Shown here in pieces: positions 38,902 to 50,363 of a stretch of 64,000 nt of DNA. The stretch is from positions 1,984,001 through 2,048,000 of the forward strand of contig OX596339.1 of assembly GCA_951394405.1 (NCBI GenBank). The letters are read 5' to 3'. A program made the position numbers and the translations under genes. The stretch is from Coprinellus micaceus. Lineage: Eukaryota > Basidiomycota > Agaricomycetes > Agaricales > Psathyrellaceae. Position 1 is the first letter of the stretch; each line of letters opens with the position of its first letter. The notes beneath the pieces are model-generated. The model was not told the origin of the DNA. It did not search any database and saw only the letters and a list, made by a program, of their open reading frames with translations.

Positions 38902-40145
38902 GGTGGACGAGGGGAAAGGAGGAACAGACGCCTTGAGCCCTTCCGAGGATCATCAGAATGCATATGCACGACCCTGAGGTTCTCGGTGACTTGGTGTGCG
39001 TGTGTTCTGAGGAAGCCGGACCCTCAGCCGTGTTATGCATGACATCAGCCATTAATTTCAAGTCTCACACATACAGCTGCTGACTGATCAGGCTCTTCGA
39101 CACCAAAAACGAGGGCCTTCGGCGTGGAGAAGGCCTCGATCCCTCGCTCGAATATCAAAGTGGATCTCGGTGCGCAGCGTATTCAGGGCCGTCTCGGGGA
39201 CCAGGGCATCGAAGAGGCTTTCCCCCTGACAAATCCTACCGTAAGTTGTTTGAAATCAAATTGTAATTCATTCTACGGGTCCTTGAAGGTGAAGGATGCA
39301 ATTCCGAGCTGCGCACGGATCCACAAGGCCGTCTTTCCGGAAGCCATACAGCCGTGAAACCCGGTATATCTTCCACTATGTCGTCTCGCTTGGGCCCGGA
39401 ATTTGTCATTACTCTAATAGTCTAGAAGGTAGCACATCCATCTCACACAGTGGAAGTTAGAGGCTGCAGTGCATGGTATACATGCTGCCTTCTCTCCCTC
39501 CACCATATGTCAATAGCCTATGGGTATTTTTAGACGCCCGCCGAAGCGCAGCATGGTTTCTCCAAGTCCCACCGAGAACTATGGAGAGTAGAGGTTCAGT
39601 TGGTGGGCCAGGTTGGATCCCTTGGGATAAGATAGTTTGCTGGCCATTCCCAAAAGCCACACTGTAAGTGGGGTCAAAGAGTATGGGCGCCTAACCATAG
39701 GGGCCTCATGCCCAGAAAGGCAACCTCCCTATCTCGCAGTGACCGTAGCCTGTCCTTGACACTCCCAACTCGCCTCGGGGGCTCAGAGGAGCTAAGAAAC
39801 AACCTTGAACCGTCACGTTAAGACAGAGTCGTGTATTTACTTATTTAGTGTCTCGAGAACGATGCCGGAATCTAGTGCACCCACCTTCCTTCTTACGAGT
39901 ACGCCCACGCGATTGTACTCACGAAGCATTGACGAGGCGGTCCATGCTAGTCTTCAACTGACATTGGTTCGTTCCCGGCTTCCTACGCTGGCCCTTCTCG
40001 TCGTTTTGACTATTTGCATTGAGGTGGTGAGGTGTTCGATGATTCTGAAAGCTGCCGAGCTGAGAACATTCCCCATTCGATCCGGGGTTGCTCATTACGC
40101 TCACGACCTTGTTCCAACAGCTCGAGCACCCAACACAGCGACACC
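38902..40145. other. Intergenic region between ABC transporter and ATG17
   Basis: 1.2 kb with the promoter of the ABC gene (leftward) and of atg17 (rightward). It contains one possible exon pair on the + strand (39084-39357), listed separately. The remainder shows only short frames. Confidence 0.5.
39084..39357 (+). other. Possible short exon pair or gene remnant, unidentified
   Basis: One frame stays open from 39084 to a stop at 39357 and includes a 48 nt segment with a perfect donor (gtaagttgtt) and an AAG end. Removing it joins EEAFPLTNPT to VKDAIPSCARIHKAVFPEAI. I do not recognise the product. The opposite strand also has open, protein-like frames here (such as STPKALVFGVEEPDQSAA before a gtatgtg donor), so even the strand is uncertain. 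It may be a degraded gene. Confidence 0.2.
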
Positions 40146-42014
40146 ATGTCCAATCCCCCAGCCCACCCCACAGACCAACCCCACCTTGTATCCCTCGTCT
40201 TACAATCCAAGAAGGCTCTCCAACACGGGCAGCAGCTATGCTCCCAGTCCCAGTCCCAATACAACGTGTCGGCGCAAGAGGCGATAGAGGTTCTGGCACT
40301 CGATGCCAAGGTCCGGTGGATTGCGGATGCCATTATTGAGCAGCTTAAGGTAAGCAAGGGCGTCGAAATCGGCGTTTGGAGAGTAAGAATGGACCACGAT
40401 TTGCGCGACTAATATCAGGGATGCAGTTAGCTGCTGGTGCGGCGAAGTGCATCGAGGAGAAACGCGCAGCTCTGAGCAAGCAAGTCAAGGTATGGTGCTC
40501 CCAACCACTTCATTCAGGATAGGGGCGCTTGACATGCTCTAGTCCTGGGATGCGTCGCGAACCAAGTACACCAACGCGCTAGAATCCGTGCTCGAGTCAC
40601 TTGGTGGCCAAGTGGTCCCTCCCGACTTTCACGAAGAGTCTGCCGACTCCTCTCTCTTTGGAAGCCAACACTCCGACGCAGCTGCCGAAGCAGATGATGA
40701 GCAGCCCTTCGGGTACCACCAGAGCGTTCAGCGACGCCCCATTATATCTCCATCCACTTCCCCTTCGGCCACTCTGAGAGGGAAAGGCAAGAGCAGGAGT
40801 GTTGACCTTGCGGAACGACGGCGAAGGGCCAGGGCAGATAGAACGAAGTGGAAGACGTTGAGGGATTTTGTGGATGATAGGGCCATTGAGGAAATATTGG
40901 AGACCATTGATAACGACAGAAACACCCTCGAAGACGTACTCAACCAAACGGCCGACTATCCCTCATCCTTGGACGCTACAATCAATTCACTGCGCGACTC
41001 GCTTCCATTGCCGCCCCAAGTGCCTATCCTTACACAAATGCAGGACGTCCTGACTGCACAGGACACGATTATCGCGTCTATGGCAGAGAAGCTGGAGAGT
41101 CTGGCTGTTCACTATGGGCAAATGGCTGGGGCACTGAAGGAGGCAGAGGAGACAGGGGAAGGGTTCAGTGAAGAGGATATGCAAGGTGCGTCTAAAGCCA
41201 TGCGACTCTATACCTGCGCTAACGTCGTAGCAGCGATGAACCGAGATACCGAGGAACTGCCAATAATCATGAACGAGCTTGACGAGTGCGCACTGCAAGT
41301 GAACGAGCATCTGAACAAACTCACGGCATCTCGCAAAGATTTCCAACAAGATTTAGACCATCTTCTCACTGTTCTCGATACCCTAGAAGGCCTTGGAGAC
41401 ATCATGAGTGAAATGCTATTGACACAGGACTCTGTAGAGGTCAGCCATTCTCCTCCCTCGAATCAGTTACCAGCTTCATCGAACGTAATGCAGATCAAGT
41501 GCGAGGAGAGTTTGACTTCGCTGCAGCAACAGCTTGAGACTCTGGACCACCTCCACGAGCGGTACGTCCTCTACCAGACAGCCTTCAACAAGCTCGTGCT
41601 GGAGATCGCGCGACGGCGGCATTATCGAGAGTCGACCGAGAGCATTGTCAAGGGAATGATATCACAATTGCAAGCCATGACCGAAGGTACAGCCCGGGAG
41701 CTTCTGTCTCTACCAGACGCTGACGACTTGCGCCGACAGAGGAAAGCCAGTTGCGGAAGCACTTCAACGCGGAGTGTGGTGCCCACCTCCCTGAGGACAT
41801 TTGCCTGAGCATAGGCAACGAGCCAACGAGGTGGGACGTCGTGCCTTGGCCAGGGGATACTCGAGAAATTCTGCCCGAGATTGACGCTGACCTCATCGTC
41901 GAGGTGAGCAATCGCTGTTATGCCTCAGCACCCCCGACTATTTCTCACCAGTGCTAGGCTCGAGAGCGGTTGCAGGGGCAGTCTGATTTCGTTGTCGGCC
42001 CGGAGAGTATTTGA
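40146..42014 (+). CDS. atg17: Autophagy scaffold protein Atg17
   Basis: Coiled-coil scaffold that, with Atg1, Atg13 and partners, organises the pre-autophagosomal structure. Start MSNPPAHPTDQPHLVSLVLQ is followed by SKKALQHGQQL, the helical opening typical of the APG17 domain, then a run of helices: KSWDASRTKYTNALESVLES, RTKWKTLRDFVDDRAIEEIL, TAQDTIIASMAEKLESLAVH, MNRDTEELPIIMNELDECAL, LDHLHERYVLYQTAFNKLVL and ARRRHYRESTESIVKGMISQ. The signature end is ECGAHLPEDICLSIGNEPTR then WDVVPWPGDTREILPEIDAD. The last intron (gtgagc...tgctag) leads to ARERLQGQSDFVVGPESI and the stop at 42012-42014. About five introns. A charged insert (QHSDAAAEADDEQPFGYHQS) lies in the first third. The C-terminal LPEDICLSIGNEP block makes the assignment confident. 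Confidence 0.92.
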
Positions 42015-42410
42015 ACCAAACAGGACCCCCTTCGGTTTCTTTTAGGCGGTTTTCCTAAAGCCTATCACTATCTCCTCGATGTACCGTCCAAGCGTACCTG
42101 CTGCTCAACCCTAACCCCGATCGTTAGCTGAATCCCCACTGAGATTGAATTTGTCGTGTTTCCTCTCCCAACTCTCACCAGGCTCTCCGCCTGCCACCAT
42201 TGCTGAGGGTAACCGGCCTCGCACCGCACTCAATGGAGCTTCCTAAACTAGGTCTCGAGGGAGCTTTGGCTCTATCCACATTGGCACCTTTTGTTCATGA
42301 CATCACGCATGCGGACCCTAAACTAGACCCAGAAGGGCTGTGACGAAGGTGAGGGGCGTACATAAAAGTGACCTCGTTGCAGCCATGCCCTCTTCTGCAA
42401 GCTGATCACC
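42015..42410. other. Intergenic region atg17 to DUF4112 gene
   Basis: 0.4 kb holding the 3' end of atg17 and the promoter of the next gene. Nothing else is seen apart from the TATA-like site listed next. Confidence 0.5.
42361..42369 (+). promoter_or_regulatory. TATA-like element of the DUF4112 gene
   Basis: The sequence cataaaagt lies 50 bp before the start codon at 42411. It fits a TATAAA-like core element at a plausible distance if the 5' UTR is very short. Inference from sequence only. Confidence 0.35.
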
Positions 42411-43401
42411 ATGTCTGCACTCCTCGGCAAAGCAGGCAAGAAACTGTTCGAACAGCATTTGGAGAGCTACGCTCCAGCGGACCCACTGTACGAGACGTTT
42501 GTTGATGATCGAGGGAGGCAGAAACGGAGAAAGGTGCGTTCATCCCGTCACAACGTGCCGCCGTTTCAATTGGAGTTTTGACTCTGGTGATTGTGAATGA
42601 CAGCGGGAACTGCCTCCTGGCTTATCGGCTCGCGATGCAGCCATATTGCGCTCCGTGAAGCGCAGGGCCCACTACCTCGACAAAGGGTTCCACCTCTGTG
42701 GGATGCGGTTCGGGTGGACGTTCTTCATCTCCCTCATCCCCGTCGTCGGCGACATCACAGACGCCTCACTCAACTACTTCCTCGTCGTCCGCAAAGCCCG
42801 GAAGGCAGACCTCCCCAACTGGCTCGTCAGTCGCATGATGTTCAATAATGCCATCAGTCTCGCGGTCAGCTTTGTGCCGTTCGCTGGAGACGTCGTTATG
42901 GCGGTCTTCAAGGCGAATAGCCGGAATGCGGCCCTCCTCGAGGAGTTCCTGCGGATACGAGGGGAGGAGTATCTGAAGTTACACCCAGAGGAAGTCGAAG
43001 TTGCGAGTGCGAAGGGCAAGAAGAGCTCAGGCGGCGGCTGGTTTACGAAAAAGAAGGGCCAGGGGGATTTATCGGCGAGGGACGTTGAACAGGTCAAGCC
43101 GGGAGCTGGGCTCGAGCCCGGGGAGATGATTGAGGAGGTGCGCATCGTGCCTCCTGAATCGTCGCGAGCCCGAGCACAATCGAATGCCGGTATGGGCACG
43201 CATACGCCACCAGGCCAGAGAAGCAGGAAAAGTAGCGGGGGCAACTCATTCACTTCCTTCTTCAGTAGGAGTCGACGACCCAGTGCGGCCGACCCGGTCA
43301 AGCAATTGACTCCTGGGGCTCTCCAGGCAAATCGGGGGAGTCGTTTTGTGGAGAACGTTTCCAACAGCAGCGCGGCCCCTTCAACCACAGCGTGCCAGTG
43401 A
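42411..43401 (+). CDS. DUF4112-family membrane protein
   Basis: Two exons, 42411-42533 and 42604-43401, about 306 residues. The conserved DUF4112 block is clear: RAHYLDKGFHLCGMRFGWTF, then FISLIPVVGDITDASLNYFL, then RMMFNNAISLAVSFVPFAGD with VVMAVFKANSRNAALLEEFL. This gives two hydrophobic segments separated by a short basic loop, each containing a (I/V)P-x-x-GD motif. The C-terminal third is Ser/Arg-rich and disordered (for example GQRSRKSSGGNSFTSFFSRS). The molecular function of the family is not established. Fungal members are often predicted to sit in the vacuolar or plasma membrane, but that is not shown here. Start ATG directly follows a TATA-like element. Confidence 0.9.
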
Positions 43402-43694
43402 GGGGGAGAGAGGGACTTTGAATTCTAGACGTCGACTTTCTTAGGGATATCCATGATTCTTGCCTGGGATTTTGTATGTTTTACCTGCTCTCTGGACTCT
43501 GCTATGTATCTGCTGTCCTGTAGCCCTAGCCCATGTACATTTGGACCATGTATTCAACGAGTACGAGCCAATATGCCTTTATGCCCCCTCGCCCCGCGTT
43601 AGGGATTGATGACGTTGCCAAACAAAGACCATGATGGAGGCTGCGATATGGGTGCTGCGACGACCACATTGGCTTCAAGTTGACCATAACGGCC

Positions 43695-45457
43695 ATGGCC
43701 CTGCTCGCCCCCATCATCTGCGACAATGGTACTGGATACTCCAAAATAGGGTGAGCCTTCCATGTATAAAGCCTGTACACCGTACTGAAGGTATTGTCTA
43801 GGTTTGCCGGAAACTCTGACCCATCATTGTATGTCCCCAGACCCCTAACAGCCAACCTCAAACTCACCAGGAGCCATATATATGAAGCGTATTCCCCACT
43901 GCAATCGCGACGCGTGGATCTGCGAGCAGCGCGTCTCGAGCCCCCGCCGTTCCAACCAAGCCAGGCCATCTAGCGTCCAAACGTGGAGTGGAAGATCTCG
44001 ACTTCTTCATTGGCGATGAAGCCCTGGCGAACGCGAAGACCCCAGGCTACGGTGTGCACTACCCTATCCGCCATGGAATGATTGAGAACTGGGATCATAT
44101 GGAACGTTACTGGGAGCAGACCATCTTCAAGTATCTGCGAGCTGAGCCGGAGGACCATTACTTCTTACTGGTGCGTCATCTAGTTGCATCGACTACGCCC
44201 CGCTGCGGACACCCTAACGAGATATCGCACGTATAGACCGAGCCTCCCCTGAACCCACCCGAGAACAGGGAACAAACCGCCGAAATCTTCTTCGAATCCT
44301 TCAACATCAAGGGTTTGTACATCGCCGTCCAAGCGGTGCTCGCCCTCGCGGCGTCCTGGTCCTCTAACCGCGTTACCGACCGTACCCTTACCGGAACTGT
44401 CATCGATTCCGGAGACGGTGTCACGCACGTTATCCCTTGTGCGGAGGGATATGTCATCGGTAGCGCTATTAAGCACATCCCTATTGCTGGTCGCGACATC
44501 TCCCAGTTCGTCCTGAACTTGATGCGAGAGCGAGGAGAGATGGCAACCGTGCCGCCTGAGGACCAGCTGAAGGTGGCCAACAAGGTCAAGGAGAACTACA
44601 GTTATGTCTGCCAGGATATCGTTAGGGAGTTTAGGAAGTACGATGAAGAGCCTTATAAGTACTTCCAGCGCTATGACGGAGAGTACAGCGTTACCAAGAA
44701 GGTATGCCGATCACTCTAGTTGCAGCGCGTTTGATTGAGCTTACGCCTTTTATACCAGCCTTACTCTGTCGATGTTGGATACGAACGCTTCCTCGCCCCC
44801 GAGATCTTCTTCAACCCGGAAATCTACTCATCCGATTTCCTTACCCCGCTTCCTGAAATCGTCGACGACGTCATCCAACAATCCCCTATTGATGTTCGAC
44901 GTGGACTCTACAAGGTACGTTTTTACGCTCTCTCCCTGATTCCCTGGTATCCTCACGCTCTGTTTTTGGCATTATCTATAGAACATTGTCCTTTCTGGTG
45001 GTTCGACCATGTTCCAGCACTTCGGAAACAGGCTGAAGCGCGACCTCAAGCAGCTCGTGGATCGCCGATTAGATCAGAGCGCCATCCTCAGCGGAAGTGC
45101 TGTCCGCGTGCGTCCTCTATTTTCTACCACCCGTGCCCCCTTCTTATGTTTATCATCATCTAGTCTTCTGGTGTGGAGGTCGATGTCATTTCGCACAAGC
45201 GCCAACGGTAAGTGGCCTAGCAAAATCCACTTGAGGCCCTTCCTAACCCTTCTCCTTTAGCTATGCCGTATGGTTTGGTGGCTCCCTTCTTGCGTCACTC
45301 GTGAGCTCCCATGCGTCCTTCGCCAATTTCTTCCTAAAGCTAACGGCACACGAAATCACAGCCCGAATTCTACACCTCCTGCCATACCAAGGCTCAGTAC
45401 GACGAGATTGGCCCCAGCATCTGCCGTCGCTACCAGATCTTCGGCAGCGCAACCTAA
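43695..45457 (+). CDS. arp3: Actin-related protein 3 (Arp2/3 complex)
   Basis: ATP-binding subunit of the Arp2/3 complex, which nucleates branched actin filaments at endocytic patches. Exon 1 (43695-43750) encodes [19 protein letters not shown]. Exon 2 (43802-43828) is only 27 nt and encodes FAGNSDPSF. Exon 3 starts at 43888 after an AAG acceptor with [10 protein letters not shown]. The actin fold motifs follow: [59 protein letters not shown] (phosphate-2 loop), [20 protein letters not shown] and [20 protein letters not shown]. The end is RYQIFGSAT. Length of about 430 residues is normal. A family-specific insert ([13 protein letters not shown] reading in another frame is only a shadow) is in fact [18 protein letters not shown]. 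It converges with selO, 140 bp between stops. Confidence 0.95.
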
Positions 45458-45597
45458 TCGATTTCAAGCTTGTAAATTCATACCCATACAACTCTTCCGT
45501 GTTTTTCATGGTAATAAACAAGATCTAAGTATGCATTTGGGTACAAATTCCACTACTACAAAACAGCTGGAAGACGCCCAGCGCTTCGACTCAAAGC

Positions 45598-47952
45598 TCA
45601 AGAGGAGCAGCTGCACTGGAAGCCAAGCATCTTCTTCTCTCCCAACCCGCAATACTCACGCTCCGCTTTCTCCTCTTTGTCGAGCGGTGCACCGATAGGT
45701 TCATCTTCTGCACCCCAAGGCTCGAAAGGGTTGCATGCCATGTGCATAACCTTGGCTAGCACACGTTTGCCCGAATCAGAATCCCTCTCGACCTTCTTAA
45801 TCACGTCCTCGAGCACCCACTGCCTCAACACGAACCGCGGGTTAGATGCACGCATTTCCGTCTCCCTCTGTTCCTCCATCTTCTGTAAGTCCGAATCCCA
45901 GCCTAGCGACTCGGCGTTTGCGTGCTCGGACTGGATACGCTTCGCGTACACGGCGAGCCAGTTGCACCAGTCTTCCTTGGCCTGGTCGATGTTTGTCTTG
46001 GATGGATCGGGCGTCACTGCGAGGAGACGCTCGGTGACAAATCTGTCGACAGTTTCGTGGGAGGGATACGCGCCAGGGGCGGTGGTGGAGGGGGAGAGCC
46101 ATTCGGCTCTGAATGAGGACAAGGTGCGGAAAGTCGAGTGGAAGTCGAGTGCATGATCTTCCATGACGTTGAGGAGAGGACGGAACACAGTCGATTCGTC
46201 GGTGGGGTCTGCGCGATGCAAGCCAAGTCGCTGTAGATCGCGAAGGGGGTCAGCAACCCACGACGCGCTGAAGAGAAGCGAGAAACAAACCTTGCGCATG
46301 AGACTACCATACTCGTCAGCAGCTGTCTGCTGCGCTATCCTCTCTACCTCGTCCTTGATCTCAAGCCCTTTCTCCGTCCATTCCGCGAGCTTCTCCTTGG
46401 AGACCTCAGACGTCCAACCTTGTTCCATAGCACTTCCGAACTCTTTTTCGGCGCCTACGAGAGGCGCGAGAGCGTTGAGGAGGGCACGGAGGGCGTAAAT
46501 GATCATGTTCGGCTGGTACTTGTAAGAGTATCGACCGGCCTCATCGGTGTGGTTGCAGATATGGTTGGAGTCGAAGACGTCCATGAAGGCAAATGGACCG
46601 TAGTCAATTGTCAGGCCAAGGATTGATACACTGTAAACGAGGGTGAGCAGGGTTATTTGGCCCCAAGGATAAGACCGTACTTGTCAGTGTTGATCACGCC
46701 ATGCATGAACCCGTACGCCTGCCATCCGGCGACCATCTTTGCGTTCCTCCTCGCGACATCATATACCAGCGCCTCCCCCCATGGCCTACCCTCCCCGACC
46801 GGAAGCTTCAATACATGGCGAACAACCCACTCTCCGAGTATACGCAGGGCCTCATAGTCGGGGTCCTGTTGTCCTCCCCCAAAGAAGAACATATTCGTAG
46901 GGCCATTGAATGCTTCAAAGTTTCCGATGCGAATGAAGGAAGGGGCCATTCGCGTAAGGATGGATGCCGTCTCCATGCGTTCACGAGCCACCTGGAGGTT
47001 GGGGAGGTGTATCAACGCGAGGGAGCGGGTAGTGGGGATTCCAAGCGCTTGCATCGCTTCGGAGCAGAGATACTCGCGAATTGAGGAGCGGAGGACGGCC
47101 AGCCCATCGGCACTTCGGGAGAAGGGCGTACGTCCAGAGCCTTTGAGCTGCAGTTCCGTGGTTTCATCAGGGTGGTCATTCTTTGGGGTAACGACTAGAA
47201 TAGGTTTTAGCTAACGCCGCACAAGCTAAGAAATTAAGGTGCTGACGGATGGAAATGGCGCGGCCATCCCCCAACTGGCCTGCCCAAGAGCCAAATTGGT
47301 GCCCACTGTATCGCAGGGACCAAGGAGCAAACCCATCCTTGGGCTCCGTTTCGGCGGGACTCATTAGGACACCATTCCCGCTGAGGACGTCGATGAGGTC
47401 CTGCCGGGCTTCAACAGCTTCTTGGACCTCTGAAGGTTGCCCATCTCCCTCGTCTCCGAAAGAATCCGACAGAGACGGTGCTCCAACGATGGCGAACGAG
47501 TCACCGACATCCAGTTGTGGGACGCAATCACGCAAGCCCGTTTCAGAGAGGCCAATGAGCTCAGCTGGTTGGTCTCTATGCTCCCCAAAGTGCTTGTGCA
47601 ACTGGGAGTTGGGGAACCGAGAGAGGGGTGGTTTGGCATTCACTGCCTCGCGCTTCGCCAGCCATTTCTCGATATACGCTCCTTTGTCGGCGTCTTTGAC
47701 TTGGTCACCGGACGGGGATGGTGGTTCAATATCGTAGGGGAATGGTGTTGGGAATGGTGTAACGTGGGAGAAATGGCATGGGGGCGAGAGAAGCCGCGCT
47801 CTCCTCTGAATACTAGGGTTTGTCGTCAGAACGTTCGTCCTAAACGCCGTCGGGTTCAGCGTCCATGTATCTGGGTTCAGGTTGTGGATCAAGAGGCGGG
47901 ACGGTGGAGGGAGTGGAAGCGCCGAGATGGGCAGCTTGACCGCTTTCGACAT
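45598..47952 (-). CDS. SelO-family protein adenylyltransferase (AMPylase), Cys form
   Basis: Pseudokinase-fold enzyme that transfers AMP from ATP to Ser/Thr/Tyr of proteins. Eukaryotic SelO/Fmp40 is mitochondrial and redox-linked. Start MSKAVKLPISALPLPPPSRL is preferred; an ATG 33 nt upstream is in frame. Motifs in order: APWSLRYSGHQFGSWAGQLG then DGRAIS, TTELQLKGSGRTPFSRSADG, LRSSIREYLCSEAMQALGIP, NMFFFGGGQQDPDYEALRIL, GFMHGVINTD joined across an intron to NVSILGLTIDYGPFAFMDVF (catalytic Asn/Asp and metal-binding Asp), then SNHICNHTDEAGRYSYKYQP. The protein ends in FQCSCSS. In animal SelO a selenocysteine lies at the matching C-terminal position; here it is Cys. At least three introns, and an insert of about 90 residues near the N-terminus compared with bacterial YdiU. 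Confidence 0.93.
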
Positions 47953-48404
47953 GATGGTCGAGAGTGAATGATAAGAATTCGCCAACTTGACGACTGTGGT
48001 TAGAGCTGCAGGTAATCAGAGCGTCCATTCCATCGGAGAGGTCACGACAGGCGCCATGGCATGACTGTACGATGACGAAGACGTTGCCGAGGCAGTCACG
48101 GTGGACAGCATCGGTGATTAGATAAGATTCAGATCAAAGCGCTGGCAGTCCTGATTGGCGCCAGGGTCCGCAATGGTCCACAAGGCACTGGCAGCGACTG
48201 AATAGCCATTGCATGGCGGTGTCAAAGCTAAAGAATTCGGCATAGATACAGTGCTGGGGCTTCGGTCCTCGTTTTCTTCTGAACAAAGCCATGCGCACGG
48301 GGGCTATTGCAAGATGATTTAAAGGCTGAGGCTCAATGCGAGTCGCCGATGTTCACTTGTAACCCCACCATCATCTACAGAAGTAAAAGAGAGCACCCAA
48401 CCAG
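47953..48404. other. Divergent intergenic region between selO and the orphan gene
   Basis: 0.45 kb promoter region for two divergent genes. A TATA-like atttaaag at about 48318 lies 85 bp before the orphan start. No other gene is seen. Confidence 0.5.
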
Positions 48405-49415
48405 ATGTTTGAAGGGCCAACAATGCAGCAGAAGGTGCTCCTATTAGAGGCAACCAGATTGCTCTATCCCTTGACCGCCACTATTCCTTCCAACATACTC
48501 GACGTGAACATCTTGTTCACAGCTCCACTGCCCCGAGTCCGCTTCCCCGTCCATCGCGAAGATTTTCCTGAAGTACTGGATACAAGGATTCTCCTAGAGG
48601 TACCATGGCAGAAGGGTCAGGCAAAGGAGGTAGTCCCTTTGCATTGGTATGCTCTAAGCAGCCGGGATGGTACAGCCTCCCAGGGAATCTGGCGACGGTA
48701 CATTGGTGAAGAGTTGATCGATGAAGTCCGGGTAGCACCGTCGAAGTCCAGCCCAGACGGTGTCAAATTCTACGACCTAGATAGCAGGCGAGTGCCCAGG
48801 CGTCACATTGCATCTTCTTGTGGTGTTTCGACATTCATCCAAATCCCAGCACTCCATCTACCTGCTCACCACCAGGGACAGCTGGCCGCCGGAGGTTGGA
48901 CGATTTATCACTACTTTCGCGACGACAGTGACTACCCCAGATCTACACGAGTGTTTCGTCTCACGATCTTCGAGAAAAATCCGCGCAACGCTGCAGCATA
49001 CTGTCTAGTCTGCTGTGTTTGTCTCCCAAGGAACCATCGCGAGTGCGTTTGTCGATGCCACTGCGAGCGCATTTGGAGCTTCGTTCTGGAAGAGGGCCAC
49101 AAGGTAACCGAGAACCCGATATTCAAGGATGGTAAATGTGCGGCCAACCTTTCTACCAGATTCACTACGCTCGCTGCTGGCTACGCATGTGAGGATGGAA
49201 TTGCCATCGCTCTCTCGTACGAGCCAGGTATCGAAAAGCAAGAGTACCTGGACCACACAAGAGACTGTGAAATTTCCCTCCTCAGTTTCGTGACCCAGAA
49301 AGTAAAGTCGATATTCCGAGCGGGCTTCACGGTGCGGACGCCTGAGAGCACCCCAATACTCGAGTGCACGAATCCGTTCGACCCGGATACTAGAGGTGTG
49401 TCGAAGTCTTCGTGA
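48405..49415 (+). CDS. Orphan gene, product unknown, exon structure uncertain
   Basis: One uninterrupted frame of 336 codons (MFEGPTMQQKVLLLEATRLL to PFDPDTRGVSKSS). I recognise no domain. Read without splicing it includes a short cysteine-dense stretch, CLVCCVCLPRNHRECVCRCH, with eight Cys counting the residue after it. Two well-formed candidate introns lie inside: 48951-49008 (gtgttt...gtctag) and 49104-49159 (gtaacc...taccag). Removing both (114 nt) keeps the frame and replaces the Cys-rich stretch with SAVFVSQGTIASAFVDATAS and AFGASFWKRATRFTTLAAGY, which looks more protein-like. A third possible intron (49189-49285) would change the C-terminus. The gene is real enough to list, but which product is made needs transcripts. 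Confidence 0.5.
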   Translation: MFEGPTMQQKVLLLEATRLLYPLTATIPSNILDVNILFTAPLPRVRFPVHREDFPEVLDTRILLEVPWQKGQAKEVVPLHWYALSSRDGTASQGIWRRYIGEELIDEVRVAPSKSSPDGVKFYDLDSRRVPRRHIASSCGVSTFIQIPALHLPAHHQGQLAAGGWTIYHYFRDDSDYPRSTRVFRLTIFEKNPRNAAAYCLVCCVCLPRNHRECVCRCHCERIWSFVLEEGHKVTENPIFKDGKCAANLSTRFTTLAAGYACEDGIAIALSYEPGIEKQEYLDHTRDCEISLLSFVTQKVKSIFRAGFTVRTPESTPILECTNPFDPDTRGVSKSS

Positions 49416-50363
49416 ACACCTTCATTTGCGATAACCATTGCATTTCTGCATCATACGTACTTGAGCAGCGCTTACCCCTGTATGCCGTCCCCTCCGTTCT
49501 TGATTCCTTCTTGGATCTTGGATTTCAGGCCCGAAAAACGCACGACATTCCCACCTCATGAGTCGTGACCCTCTAATTGCGGGAAATTCAAAACCTTGCA
49601 AGACGAGTGATCGCAACGTCTGCTGACGAAACGATGTTCGAAGAGCGAGCGGGGATTAGACGCCCAACCAGTGGTTCTCGGAACTCCGACAGCACCCGCA
49701 GCAGCCGGTCCAAGGAGATGGAGTAAGATAAAGCTGCATCTTCTCATTCTGTACACTAGTATACACATATAGCACAACATCGAATAATGATAAAGACTTA
49801 GGTTAGCTAGCAGTGCACAGTCCAAGTGTAGGACTCTGTAAGGTGTACGTGGCGAACGATGCAACCCAGGAACGAACGATATAGCAAGGGAAAGTTGAAG
49901 TGCGAAAGACCATAAATGATAGCGGAATGAATATTAGGATTAAAGTTATGAAGCAGAGAGAATCCAGAGAGAGCAAGACAGATAGACAGGTGGTAGAGGT
50001 GGAAAACACAAATCGAGAGTAGAAAGTAGCATGTCAAGTGCGGTGAAGATAAGGAAGTCTGAAGTGTCAGTAGAACAGTCTTGATGCGGTCATAATCATG
50101 GGTCATAAAATCGTCATATGGGTGCGGGGCATAGGCTTTGGGGGGTATGCGATTAGAAGAGAACAGAGTGGGATATGAAGTGGCGAAGTTGGGGTGGAAG
50201 TATGCGCTGAAAAAGCAAAAACAAAAGCAGTGAGTAAGGATGTGCGCGATCAAACATCAAACGGAGGTTACCAGGGCCAAGCAAGGTCCAAAGGCTGGTC
50301 CAACGAGGCAACGAGGGGGACCGAGCCTCAACGGCCTCAACAGTACCCGACATGCGTCGTCAT
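49416..50363. other. Intergenic region, 0.95 kb
   Basis: AT-richer stretch between the orphan gene and the 3' end of the coiled-coil gene, likely containing both 3' UTRs. The short frames have no recognisable product. Confidence 0.5.

Noticed and set aside
42774..43388. 204-codon open frame antisense to the DUF4112 gene
   Set aside because: It overlaps an exon with firm DUF4112 motifs, has no recognisable domain, and is a composition shadow.
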